Assembly (NCBI RefSeq): GCF_042747725.1
Contig: NZ_JBHZGO010000073.1
Span: 1 to 64,000 of the forward strand
Reading direction: 5' to 3'
DNA length: 64,000 nucleotides
Origin: FACHB-T130 sp042747725
GTDB lineage: Bacteria; Cyanobacteriota; Cyanobacteriia; Cyanobacteriales; FACHB-T130
The position numbers and the translations under genes were made by a program. Positions within the stretch are counted from its first letter, which is position 1, and each line of letters opens with the position of its first letter. Shown piece by piece: positions 52,162-61,264 of this stretch. Below the pieces are notes generated by a model. That model was not told where the DNA came from, ran no database searches, and saw nothing but the letters and a program-made list of their open reading frames with translations.

Positions 52162-53037
52162 ATGAAAAAACTCTTAATTACAGGTGCCAGCGGTTTTTTA
52201 GGATGGCATCTTTGCCAGCTAGCACAACCAGAATGGGACGTTTATGGAACCTACTTTTCCCATTCTCTAGAGATTCCCGGCGTAAATTTGCTGAAAGTTG
52301 ACTTAAAAGATTTTCAGGAACTCAAGCACCTTTTTCAGAAAATTCAGCCGGATGGAGTGATTCATACCGCCGCGCGATCGCAGCCTAATTTTTGCCAAAA
52401 ATATCCTGATGAATCCTACCCAATTAATGTCACGGTATCTTGTAATATTGCTGGACTTTGTGCGGATGCTTCGATTCCTTGCGTTTTCACTTCAACTGAC
52501 TTAGTTTTCGATGGTTTAAACCCTCCCTATCAGGAAATAGATCCCGTGTGTCCTGTCAATGTTTACGGAGAGCAAAAAGTGATGGCGGAGGAAGGGATGT
52601 TAGAACGTTATCCCATGACTGCTATTTGTCGGATGCCTTTAATGTTTGGTATAGCAACGCCTACTGCTACAAGTTTTATGCAGCCGTTTATCCAAGTATT
52701 GAGAGAGGGAAAAGAGCTAAGTTTATTTATCGATGAATTCCGAACGCCAGTTAGCGCAAAAACTGCTACGCAAGGGCTTTTATTAGCCTTGGAAAAAGTA
52801 AACGGACGCATTCATTTAGGCGGAAAAGAGCGAATATCACGCTATGAATTTGGTCGTTTATTAGTGGAAGTGCTGCAACTTCCCGAAGCAAAACTTAAAT
52901 CTTGCCGACAAGAAGATGTAAAAATGGCTGCGCCAAGACCAGCGGATGTTTCTTTGGATAGTTCAAAAGCTTTTGAATTAGGATATTCGCCTTTATCTGT
53001 GCGGGAAGAATTAGCGGCATTGCGAAGTAAGATTTGA
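52162..53037 (+). CDS. RmlD-like extended SDR reductase
   Basis: 291 aa from ATG 52162; an earlier in-frame ATG (52129) adds an 11-residue leader without family likeness. The NAD(P)-binding GASGFLGWHLCQL, VIHTAARSQPNFCQ (a typical RfbD line) and the catalytic VYGEQK (Y-x-x-x-K) are present. Family: dTDP-4-dehydrorhamnose reductase-like or methionine adenosyltransferase-beta-like. No rhamnose genes are adjacent, so the substrate is open. Confidence 0.85.
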   Translation: MKKLLITGASGFLGWHLCQLAQPEWDVYGTYFSHSLEIPGVNLLKVDLKDFQELKHLFQKIQPDGVIHTAARSQPNFCQKYPDESYPINVTVSCNIAGLCADASIPCVFTSTDLVFDGLNPPYQEIDPVCPVNVYGEQKVMAEEGMLERYPMTAICRMPLMFGIATPTATSFMQPFIQVLREGKELSLFIDEFRTPVSAKTATQGLLLALEKVNGRIHLGGKERISRYEFGRLLVEVLQLPEAKLKSCRQEDVKMAAPRPADVSLDSSKAFELGYSPLSVREELAALRSKI

Positions 53038-53122
53038 TAAATGCCCTGGCGATTAGCCCTGACGAATAGAATTCGCGGCTAAACATACACGCACCCGCTG
53101 GCGCGGGTTTCACAATATTATT

Positions 53123-53236
53123 AGTTGTAGGTTGGGTTGAGGAACGAAACCCAACACGCATAAGCATTTGTTGGGTTTCGTTCCTCAACCCAACCTACGC
53201 AGATTTGGGATTTTTAGCTCTAAATGAACCGTATTG
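53123..53236. repeat. GTAGGTTGGGTT repeat family, copy C
   Basis: The full copy: GTAGGTTGGGTTGAGGAACG at 53127, then the complementary GTTGGGTTTCGTTCCTCAAC at 53170, then the GCAGATTTGGG tail shared with copy B, ending TGAACCGTATTG. The first two pieces form a long hairpin. Confidence 0.88.
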
Positions 53237-53302
53237 CTTTATACATTGAATTCCGCGTAGACGGTAGGGACACGGCACTGCCGCGTCCCTACGTTTGTGT
53301 AG

Positions 53303-53812
53303 CTAACGTGCTTGATATGCTTGCCAAAAATAAATTCCAACTGTACCAAAAATAACTATAAGAAATATCGGCAAAAAGGCTATTCCCAAACCTGTTGATT
53401 TACCCAAAGCCACTTGAATAATCTGCCATTCTATGTAAGTAAATAGCCAGACGATTTCTGTTTTCAGCCAATTCATTAATCCAATAGCTATTTGATATTG
53501 GCGGTAGGCATTTTCTTGTGTAATTGCCCAAGGATAATTAAATGTATGAGGAAAACGCCTTAATAAAGTAAATACTAGATAAAGTACAATACTCAAAGCA
53601 GGAAATAGCAAAATAGTTGTTTTGCTACCCATAGCATCTGGCTTACCTGCAACATTAAAATGTACGGGAATAGTATTAGGCATTGTCCAAGATTGGAGAG
53701 TAAGCAAGAATAGTACAACAATGCCCGCGATCGCTACTACATCCAAGGCTAAATCTACAGGCGATCGCGCGATTGTCAAAATCGGTCGTTGATTTGATGG
53801 ATTCCTCGTCAT
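53303..53812 (-). CDS. DUF1648-containing membrane protein
   Basis: 169 aa from ATG 53812 (MTRNPSNQRP); a longer reading to 53872 starts with a hydrophobic, cysteine-rich stretch and is less likely. The DUF1648 line TIPVHFNVAGKPDAMGSK is followed by about four membrane segments. Proteins of this kind include the SdpI immunity family, but here no toxin gene is near. Function unknown. Confidence 0.82.
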   Translation of the reverse strand: MTRNPSNQRPILTIARSPVDLALDVVAIAGIVVLFLLTLQSWTMPNTIPVHFNVAGKPDAMGSKTTILLFPALSIVLYLVFTLLRRFPHTFNYPWAITQENAYRQYQIAIGLMNWLKTEIVWLFTYIEWQIIQVALGKSTGLGIAFLPIFLIVIFGTVGIYFWQAYQAR

Positions 53813-53976
53813 AGGGTTAATTGCTAGGCAATAACAGCATATGTTTACTACATATTTTATCTCTAAAGTCAATCGCCATAATTAGAGAAAAGTTAGTAAA
53901 GCCATCAATCTTAACATTGGCAGATAGAGGGTTGATGGGTTACAACCAAATGGAAAGCATAGCCAACCTGTGACAG

Positions 53977-54384
53977 ATGGTACTTGAATTTACAGCAGCA
54001 AAGATTGCAGAAATCGCTTTTGGCGGAATGATAGAAGGTGGCGCTGGTAAGTTGATGGAAATTGCCATTGAAAAGGTAAATCCGCTACGCGAGAAAATTT
54101 GGAATAAATTACGGGCTAATCCAGACGCAGAAAGAGCCATTCAAGCCGTTGAGCAAGGCTCGAAGTCAGAATTAGTGAAGGTTGTTACTGAATATTTGCA
54201 GGCTTGCATGGATAAAGAGCCAGCATTTGCCAAAGATATTCGGATGATGGCTAGAGAAATTCAAATCAGCAATACTCAAGACAACAGCAGGACTCAGATT
54301 AACCGGGATAATGCCAAGGGCTATCAAGTAGAAACAGTGAATTCTCAAAGCGTGCAGTTTGGTGACACCATCAACCATCACTGA
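53977..54384 (+). CDS. N-terminal part of a TGA-split STAND protein, or separate small protein
   Basis: 135 aa. Hydrophobic start (EFTAAKIAEIAFGGMIEGGAGKL), helical middle, and an end (GYQVETVNSQSVQFGDTIN) like the linker found before NB-ARC in cyanobacterial proteins. TGA at 54382 stops it; the same frame then runs open through 21 codons to the ATG at 54448 and on to 56613. It is therefore most probably the first part of the NB-ARC-TPR protein, not an independent gene. Confidence 0.75.
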   Translation: MVLEFTAAKIAEIAFGGMIEGGAGKLMEIAIEKVNPLREKIWNKLRANPDAERAIQAVEQGSKSELVKVVTEYLQACMDKEPAFAKDIRMMAREIQISNTQDNSRTQINRDNAKGYQVETVNSQSVQFGDTINHH

Positions 54385-54447
54385 CTGCTGGGAGACAACC
54401 AGGGAACAAGCCCTCAACCAGTTCAAAACTCAGCTAACCTCGATGAA

Positions 54448-56613
54448 ATGCGCCCTCACTTGAAGTGTTGGCAAGGGCGCACGCAGGAAAGGCAGAAAAT
54501 CGGGGAATGGATGGCGGATGGAAATATCCTGCTGATTGGCATTACGGGTTTAGGTGGCTTTGGTAAATCTACCCTGGCTGCCAAAATCTACGAAGACGAT
54601 AGCGCTGAGTTTGATAAAAAGTTCTGGGTAGATGTCAGCCGCCGCGTGACTTTTACCGAGTTGGCGCGACGAGTCTTGCTGCGGTTGGGACTTTCCCCGT
54701 CAACTGTGGAGGCAATTCCAGAATTGTCGCTGGTGGATGCGTTGGTGAACCATCTGCGGGAGGGGCAGTATTTACTTATCATTGACAACCTGGAAAGTCT
54801 GCTGCAACCCGATGGGCAGTGGTTGGATGCTATCTACGAGCAGTTTTTTCACGGTTGGCTGGGATGTGGCGGTAAGAGTGTCATTCTGGTGACGACGCGA
54901 GAACGCCCGGATTTTCCAGAAATCAAGTTGAAATGGCTTCCTTTGTCGGGATTGTCACCAGCAGAGGGGGCTACTTTGTTGAGGGCTGCGGGGGTTCTGG
55001 GAACTGAGACAGAATTGCAAGATTTTGCGAAAAAGGCAGAGGGGCATCCCTTGCTGCTGACGCTGGTTGCAGGTTTTTTGCGGGCAGAGGAGGAGTCAGA
55101 TCCGCAGATTAGCCACTTGCAGAGGTATGGTTTGGCTGACGTAGCCCAGCTAGTGACTGAGGAAAAGCTGAAAGGGCTGCACCGGGGCAAAATCGATATC
55201 TGGATGCGTCAGGTGTTAGATGCCAGCTTTAACCGTATCAGTGACAAGTTGCAACGACTGCTACTAAATCTGAGTGTCTATCGGCTTCCTTTCAATGCGG
55301 CGATGGCAGATGTCCAGTTGCCGGGAGAGAATGTATTGGAGCAGGATTTAAGGCAGTTGGCTAGGCGTTCTCTGTTGCAAGAGGAAAGGGACAAGAACGG
55401 GGGGCGATGGTTTCAGTTTCACCCGTTGATTTTGGCGTATGTCAAGCAAAAGGCGGGCGATCTAACCGAGGCACACCAAAAGGCAGTTGCATACTACAAA
55501 GAAAATGCCAAACCAGAACCCTGGCAGACAATAAGTGATGTAGCAGAATATCTAGAAGTTTTTTATCACTGCTATCAGCTCGGAGAGTATGACAATGCCT
55601 TCAACACTATTCGCCTGTGTGAGAATTTTCTAACTTTACGAGGTTACAACACTGTCCGAGCCGAACTGTACGGGCAGTTAGTTAAAGCATGGCAGCAAAA
55701 TAACTCTGGTAGTTGGAAATTCGCTGCTTCTGGCAATAACTTGGGCAATGCTTACCGTTCTCTAGGACAATACCCACAAGCAATTGATTACCATCAGCAG
55801 TCTCTGGCAATATTCCGGGAGATTGGCGATCGCAATGGGGAAGCGGCTTCTCTCGGTAATTTGGGCGCTGCTTACGATTCTCTAGGACAATATCCACTGG
55901 CAATTGATTACCATCAGCAGTCTCTGGGAATAGAACGGGAGATTGGCGATCGCAATGGGGAAGCGGCTTCTCTCATAGGTTTGGGCAATGCTTACGGTTC
56001 TCTAGGACAATACCCACTCGCAATTGATTACCATCAGCAGTCTCTGGGAATAGAACGGGAGATTGGCGATCGCAATGGGGAAGCGGCTTCTCTCAATAAT
56101 TTGGGCATTGCTTACCGTTCTCTAGGACAATACCCACTGGCAATTGATTACCATCAGCAGTCTCTGGGAATAGAACGGGAGATTGGCGATCGCAATGGGG
56201 AAGCGGCTTCTCTCATAGGTTTGGGCAATGCTTACAATTCTCTAGGACAATACCCACTCGCAATTGATTACCATCAGCAGTCTCTGGCAATATTCCGGGA
56301 GATTGGCGATCGCAAGGGGGAAGCTACAACTCTGCAAAACTTAGCCAGCCTATATCAGCAGTGTGGACGAGTACAAGAAGGATTTGCAGCAGCATATCAA
56401 GCACAAGAAATTTTACAAGAACTTCAGCTCCCTCTGGATGCAATGCCTTATCCAAAGTGGTTGAAATTGGTAATTAAATTTGCTCAACATGGTAAATGGC
56501 AACTGGCTTTGTGCTTCGTTTTAGGTCTGGTAGTCTTCCCGTTTGCCTTGACTGGAATGCTGGGACTGATAATGTGGCGAGTGGTACGCGCACAGCTAAC
56601 GCGACGTAGTTAA
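54448..56613 (+). CDS. NB-ARC (STAND) ATPase with TPR sensor and C-terminal membrane segment
   Basis: 721 aa. NB-ARC with GLGGFGKS (Lys40), LLIIDNLES (Walker B), VILVTTRERPDF (sensor) and GHPLLLTL; winged helix to about 330; TPR units of 40 residues (GLGNAYxSLGQYPLAIDYHQQSLGIEREIGDRNGEAAS) at about 431-630; a final hydrophobic segment near 690-708. It may be a membrane-linked sensor of the NLR-like class. ATG 54448 has no ribosome-binding site; the frame is open upstream to the TGA at 54382, so the original start was probably 53977. The TPR array is five near-identical 120-bp units. Confidence 0.88.
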   Translation: MRPHLKCWQGRTQERQKIGEWMADGNILLIGITGLGGFGKSTLAAKIYEDDSAEFDKKFWVDVSRRVTFTELARRVLLRLGLSPSTVEAIPELSLVDALVNHLREGQYLLIIDNLESLLQPDGQWLDAIYEQFFHGWLGCGGKSVILVTTRERPDFPEIKLKWLPLSGLSPAEGATLLRAAGVLGTETELQDFAKKAEGHPLLLTLVAGFLRAEEESDPQISHLQRYGLADVAQLVTEEKLKGLHRGKIDIWMRQVLDASFNRISDKLQRLLLNLSVYRLPFNAAMADVQLPGENVLEQDLRQLARRSLLQEERDKNGGRWFQFHPLILAYVKQKAGDLTEAHQKAVAYYKENAKPEPWQTISDVAEYLEVFYHCYQLGEYDNAFNTIRLCENFLTLRGYNTVRAELYGQLVKAWQQNNSGSWKFAASGNNLGNAYRSLGQYPQAIDYHQQSLAIFREIGDRNGEAASLGNLGAAYDSLGQYPLAIDYHQQSLGIEREIGDRNGEAASLIGLGNAYGSLGQYPLAIDYHQQSLGIEREIGDRNGEAASLNNLGIAYRSLGQYPLAIDYHQQSLGIEREIGDRNGEAASLIGLGNAYNSLGQYPLAIDYHQQSLAIFREIGDRKGEATTLQNLASLYQQCGRVQEGFAAAYQAQEILQELQLPLDAMPYPKWLKLVIKFAQHGKWQLALCFVLGLVVFPFALTGMLGLIMWRVVRAQLTRRS
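55741..56340. repeat. Five tandem 120-bp units coding TPRs
   Basis: Units begin at 55741, 55861, 55981, 56101 and 56221, each 120 bases, with long identical runs and a GGCGATCGC (HIP1) in every unit. High DNA identity implies recent amplification or gene conversion. In-frame, so copy number may vary. Confidence 0.95.
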
Positions 56614-56716
56614 GCGATCGCGTCTTTCTTCCTCTGTCCTACCTATGACGGTAAAAAAGATGCGATCGCACTCACCATCAATTAGCAAGTGCGATCGCGC
56701 TTTCCTTCAAAAGATA

Positions 56717-59665
56717 CTAGCCTTGTGAATAAGCTTCCATCGGGAGACAAGCGCAAACTAAATTGCGATCGCCAAAAGCATTATCTATGCGTCCGACAGT
56801 AGGCCAGAACTTGTGTTCTCTCGTCCACGGCGCAGGATAGGCAGCTTGTTCGCGGGAATAGGGATGATTCCACTCAGAAGTCATTAAAGCTTCTGCGGTG
56901 TGGGGTGCGTTCTTCAAGAGATTATCTTGAGCGTCCATCTTACCCGATTCAATTTCCGCAATTTCCTGACGAATCGAGATCATCGCATCGCAGAAACGAT
57001 CTAGTTCTTCCTTGGATTCGCTTTCTGTGGGTTCTACCATCATCGTACCCGCCACGGGCCAAGAGACGGTAGGGGCGTGGAAGCCGTAGTCCATCAGGCG
57101 CTTGGCGATATCATCCACTTCGATACCAGCAGACTTTTTGAGCAAGCGCAAATCTAAAATACACTCATGCGCCACCAAACCATTTTTCCCTTTGTACAAA
57201 ACAGGATAGAAAGGTTCTAAGCGACGGGCAATATAGTTGGCATTGAGAATCGCCACTTTCGTCGCTTCTGTTAAGCCTGCCGCCCCCATCATGGCGATGT
57301 ACATCCAAGAAATGGGTAGGATGCTGGCGCTACCCCAAGGCGCGGCTGCAACGGCACCGATGCCTTGTTCGCCGCCAGTTGGGACAACAGAGTGCCCCGG
57401 TAAAAAGGGGACTAGATGCGGCATTACCCCAATTGGTCCCATTCCTGGCCCACCGCCGCCGTGGGGGATACAGAAGGTTTTGTGCAAGTTTAAGTGACAA
57501 ACATCTGCGCCAAAGTCTCCGGGACGGCATAAACCCACTTGGGCGTTCATATTCGCCCCGTCCATGTAAACTTGTCCGCCGTTAGCGTGGACGATATTGC
57601 AGATTTCTTTTATCGGTTCCTCAAAGACGCCGTGAGTAGAAGGATATGTCACCATCAAGGCGGCGAGTTCGTGGCGATGCTTCTCGGCTTTCGCTTTGAG
57701 ATCGTCTACATCAATATTGCCTCGATCGTCGCAAGCGATCGCTACCACTTTCATCCCACACATTACCGCACTGGCAGGATTTGTCCCGTGGGCAGATTGC
57801 GGAATCAGACAGACATTCCGATGTTCTTCCCCGCGACTTTCGTGATACTGACGAATCACCAGTAGTCCCGCATATTCGCCTTGAGATCCGGCATTGGGTT
57901 GCAGAGAAATGCCCGTAAAACCAGTGATTTCAGCTAACCACGCCTCAAGCTGCTGGAACAGAATTTGATACCCCCGCGTTTGCGAATGGGGGGCAAAAGG
58001 ATGAATTTTGCCAAATTCCGCCCATGTTACCGGGATCATTTCCGCCGTCGCATTCAACTTCATCGTGCATGAACCTAAGGGAATCATCGATGTTGTCAGC
58101 GACAAATCCTTAGCCTCTAGACGGTGCAAGTAGCGCAATAACTCAGTTTCCGAGTGATAGCGGTTAAAGACGGGATGAGTTAAATAGCTGCTAGTACGGG
58201 CAAAAGGTGCGTCAAAATCAGTTGTCACCTGACTCGCCAATTCCACCGTAAACGGTACAAAGTCTTGCGCCCCTAAACCTGCGAAAATTTCAAATAGGTC
58301 TTGCAAGTCCTGTAAGGTCGTGGTTTCGTCCAAGCTGATGCCGACAGCATTTGCATCCAGAATCCGCAAGTTAATCTGACGAGCTTGGGCAGCTGCGAGA
58401 ATATCTTCAAGAGCGCGATCGCCCAATTCTACCCGCAAAGTATCAAAAAATTGTTCTGCACCGATGCTGTATCCCAGCCGCTTCAATCCTGACGCCAGAA
58501 TTACCGTCAGCTTATGGATATTCTGGGCAATTTTTTTCAGTCCGGCTGACCCGTGGTAGACAGCATACATACTCGCCATCACCGCTAGGAGAACTTGGGC
58601 TGTACAGATATTACTGGTCGCTTTATCGCGGCGGATATGCTGTTCGCGGGTTTGCAAAGCTAAACGCAGCGCTGGCTTGCCGTGGGCATCTTTAGAGACT
58701 CCGACAATCCGCCCCGGAACCTGCCGCTTATACTCTTCTTTGGTGGCAAAGTAGGCTGCATGAGGTCCCCCGTATCCGAGGGGGATTCCAAAGCGCTGAG
58801 TGCTTCCTACCGCAATATCTGCCCCAAATTCTCCCGGTGGTGTTAGCAGCGTTAGGCTCAAGGGATCTGCTGCCACCGTGACTAAAGCACCCGCTGCATG
58901 AGCTTTTTCTACAAAACCCCGATAATCGTAAATCGTGCCATCAGTGGCGGGGTATTGCAGGATTGCCCCAAAGATTGCTTGCTCAAAATCAAAGTTCTGA
59001 TGAACGCCGACAATAATCTCAATGCCAAGCGGTCTCGCCCGTGTTTGCAATACTTCGATAGTTTGGGGATGGCAGGCGCTGGAGACAAAAAAGGCGTTGG
59101 CTTTGGTTTTACAGAGGCTATAACTCATTGTCATTGCTTCTGCGGCTGCGGTTGCTTCATCGAGTAAGGAAGCATTAGCAATTTCCAGCCCTGTCAAGTC
59201 AATGATCGTTGTCTGAAAATTCAGCAGCGCCTCTAGTCGCCCTTGGGCAATTTCTGGCTGATAGGGAGTGTAGGCGGTATACCAGCCGGGGTTTTCTAAA
59301 ATATTACGTTGAATGACCGGCGGGGTAATGCAGTCGGAATAACCCATGCCAATCAATGAGCGAAACACCTGATTTTTGGAGGCGATCGCTTTCAATCGAC
59401 TCAGCGCTGCGGACTCACTCTGAGCTGCGGGAAGCTGAAGCGAATCGGTTTTCGGAGTTGCCCCATTGGGAAAACGCGATCGCCGAATTGCCTGCGGAAC
59501 CGTTTGGTCGATGAGGGCATCTAGGGTCGGTATCCCCACTACCTCAAGCATTTGCTGGACTTCATCCGGGCTAGGGCCGATATGCCTCTGTACAAAAGAA
59601 ATCGATCCCATTTCTCCTAGCAGATGTTGACGGCTAGACTCGGTATGAGGGATGGAAATTACCAC
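56717..59665 (-). CDS. gcvP: Glycine dehydrogenase (decarboxylating), P protein
   Basis: 982 aa, full length of the fused two-half enzyme. The PLP-binding Lys is in NLHKTFCIPHGGGGPG (near residue 730). It decarboxylates glycine and loads the aminomethyl group on GcvH; essential for photorespiratory glycine breakdown in cyanobacteria. gcvH lies 228 bases upstream on the same strand and gcvT further on, with a hydrolase gene of the opposite strand between those two. Confidence 0.98.
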   Translation of the reverse strand: MVISIPHTESSRQHLLGEMGSISFVQRHIGPSPDEVQQMLEVVGIPTLDALIDQTVPQAIRRSRFPNGATPKTDSLQLPAAQSESAALSRLKAIASKNQVFRSLIGMGYSDCITPPVIQRNILENPGWYTAYTPYQPEIAQGRLEALLNFQTTIIDLTGLEIANASLLDEATAAAEAMTMSYSLCKTKANAFFVSSACHPQTIEVLQTRARPLGIEIIVGVHQNFDFEQAIFGAILQYPATDGTIYDYRGFVEKAHAAGALVTVAADPLSLTLLTPPGEFGADIAVGSTQRFGIPLGYGGPHAAYFATKEEYKRQVPGRIVGVSKDAHGKPALRLALQTREQHIRRDKATSNICTAQVLLAVMASMYAVYHGSAGLKKIAQNIHKLTVILASGLKRLGYSIGAEQFFDTLRVELGDRALEDILAAAQARQINLRILDANAVGISLDETTTLQDLQDLFEIFAGLGAQDFVPFTVELASQVTTDFDAPFARTSSYLTHPVFNRYHSETELLRYLHRLEAKDLSLTTSMIPLGSCTMKLNATAEMIPVTWAEFGKIHPFAPHSQTRGYQILFQQLEAWLAEITGFTGISLQPNAGSQGEYAGLLVIRQYHESRGEEHRNVCLIPQSAHGTNPASAVMCGMKVVAIACDDRGNIDVDDLKAKAEKHRHELAALMVTYPSTHGVFEEPIKEICNIVHANGGQVYMDGANMNAQVGLCRPGDFGADVCHLNLHKTFCIPHGGGGPGMGPIGVMPHLVPFLPGHSVVPTGGEQGIGAVAAAPWGSASILPISWMYIAMMGAAGLTEATKVAILNANYIARRLEPFYPVLYKGKNGLVAHECILDLRLLKKSAGIEVDDIAKRLMDYGFHAPTVSWPVAGTMMVEPTESESKEELDRFCDAMISIRQEIAEIESGKMDAQDNLLKNAPHTAEALMTSEWNHPYSREQAAYPAPWTREHKFWPTVGRIDNAFGDRNLVCACLPMEAYSQG

Positions 59666-59893
59666 AGGTTGCTCTCCAGACGCGACTATTTCATATTTTG
59701 CAACAATTTTCCGGGGTCAGGAGCTGTAAAAACACCGATTTGCCGCGTCTCGAAGTTACCGCAATTTTAGATTTTAGATTTTGGAAGGAATTGCCAATTG
59801 AAGAAAGCCCGCTTCCCTAGAAAGGCAAATCCCCCATTGTCGGAGGCGGAGAAACTCCGACCTCCGCAAAATCTAAAATCCAAAATTCAAAAT
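59666..59893. other. Spacer between gcvH and gcvP with inverted A/T motifs
   Basis: Contains TTTTAGATTTTAGATTTTGG (about 59767) and the near complement AAAATCTAAAATCCAAAA (about 59868), plus a GGAGGCGGAG/CTCCGACCTCC hairpin between them (about 59840-59865). It is probably a repeat element, not a riboswitch; no glycine-aptamer shape was recognised. Confidence 0.5.
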
Positions 59894-60283
59894 CTACTCT
59901 CCTTCCACCTGCGATCGATACTCATCCGCCGATAAAGCCTCATCCAGCTCATCAGGGTCGTTAATCCGAAGTTTCAAAAACCATCCTTCGCCGTAAGGAT
60001 CTTCCGCCACATTTTCCGGAGCTTCCAAGATGGCAGTATTGCGTTCTATAACTGTCCCGCTGACCGGGGCATACATATCTTCAACGGCTTTCACCGATTC
60101 AATTGTCCCAAAACTCTCTCCCTTTGATAGGGCGTCGCCGATTTCTGGCAAATCCAGAAATACAATATCGCCCAGCTGATCGATGGCAAAGGCGCTGATG
60201 CCAATTGTGGCAATCTCACCCTCCAGTCGCACATACTCGTGAGAGTCCAGATATTTTAGGTCTTCAGGATATTCCAGAGCCAT
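59894..60283 (-). CDS. gcvH: Glycine cleavage system H protein
   Basis: 129 aa. The lipoyl-attachment Lys65 is in ESVKAVED; SHEYV and the GDIVFLDLPEIG segment are typical. It shuttles the aminomethyl group between GcvP, GcvT and the L protein. Start ATG 60283 has a GAGGAAG ribosome-binding site. It shares an 84-base spacer with the divergent hydrolase gene. Confidence 0.97.
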   Translation of the reverse strand: MALEYPEDLKYLDSHEYVRLEGEIATIGISAFAIDQLGDIVFLDLPEIGDALSKGESFGTIESVKAVEDMYAPVSGTVIERNTAILEAPENVAEDPYGEGWFLKLRINDPDELDEALSADEYRSQVEGE

Positions 60284-60367
60284 TGCACTTCCTTCCTCAA
60301 ATACGCGCTTAAATAACTTTTACCAGCCATTAAGTTTACAGCTTCAAACCCGAATATCAGAAATATT

Positions 60368-61210
60368 ATGGATAAAAAAAAGCTAAAACGCCTGCTTTTT
60401 GGTGAATTTTCTGTTAAAAGACTTATGCGCTCCGCAATCTTCATCTACGCTTTTCTTTGCTTCTATGCCTATTTCTTTTCCGATAGGATGATTTTTTTGC
60501 CCCAGCCGTCCAGTTATCAGGATAGTAGCGAGATTCTTAAGCTAACCACAGCGGATGGCGTGCAAATCTCGGCAGCTTATCTGCCTAATCCCAATGCCAC
60601 TTACACAATTTTATACAGTCACGGTAACGCTGAAGACTTATTAGATGTGCTGTCGGTGCGTCAAGGTTTGCGGAACTTGGGCTTTGCTGTCTTCGCCTAC
60701 GATTATCGCGGTTATGGAACCAGTCAGGGAACGCCTACCGAGGGCAATTCTTATCGGGATATTGACGCTGCCTATACTTATCTGACTCAGCAGCTGGGTG
60801 TGCCACCGAATCAAATTATTGCCTATGGGCGTTCGGTGGGAAGTGGGCCAGCAGTGGATTTGGCTTCTCGTCAACCGCTGGCGGGTTTAATTGTGGAAAG
60901 TGCGTTTATTACGGCGTTTCGAGTGCTGACGCGCATCCCGATTGTGCCGTTTGATAAGTTCCGCAATCTCGACAAGATTAAACAGGTGCGTTGCCCAGTC
61001 TTGGTAATGCACGGAAGGGCGGATGAAGTGATTCCCTTTTGGCATGGGGAGCAACTTTTTGCTGCTGCCAACGAACCGAAGCGCTTTTTGTGGGTGGATG
61101 GGGCAGGTCACAATGACTTTAGCTGGATTGCGGCACAGCAGTCTGAGAAAGCCCTGCGGGAGTTTGCCCAGTTGGTGGAGCAGTTTCAGAGCAATCTGCC
61201 CACAGGCTGA
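60368..61210 (+). CDS. Alpha/beta hydrolase (ABHD13/17-like), membrane-anchored
   Basis: 280 aa. One N-terminal membrane segment (about 20-38) precedes the hydrolase. Ser in GRSVGSG, Asp in GRADEVI and His in GAGHND form the triad; YSHGNAEDL is the oxyanion loop. The substrate is unknown. Its stop codon (TGA at 61208) lies within the dispersed repeat at 61199-61223, so the last residues PTG come from the repeat. Set between gcvT and gcvH on the opposite strand. Confidence 0.9.
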   Translation: MDKKKLKRLLFGEFSVKRLMRSAIFIYAFLCFYAYFFSDRMIFLPQPSSYQDSSEILKLTTADGVQISAAYLPNPNATYTILYSHGNAEDLLDVLSVRQGLRNLGFAVFAYDYRGYGTSQGTPTEGNSYRDIDAAYTYLTQQLGVPPNQIIAYGRSVGSGPAVDLASRQPLAGLIVESAFITAFRVLTRIPIVPFDKFRNLDKIKQVRCPVLVMHGRADEVIPFWHGEQLFAAANEPKRFLWVDGAGHNDFSWIAAQQSEKALREFAQLVEQFQSNLPTG

Positions 61211-61223
61211 AGCCTGGGGCTAG
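61199..61223. repeat. Dispersed repeat overlapping the hydrolase 3' end
   Basis: CCCACAGGCTGAAGCCTGGG and following bases are the inverse of 1885-1910 with one base missing. The gene's stop codon lies in this repeat. Confidence 0.75.
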
Positions 61224-61264
61224 GCAAAAGCCTGCATAGATAGGCTTGACTGAAGGAGCGATCG

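Noticed and set aside
60284..60367. Glycine riboswitch upstream of gcvH or gcvT
   Set aside because: The 84-base and 36-base leaders are too short and show no tandem aptamer-like structure.
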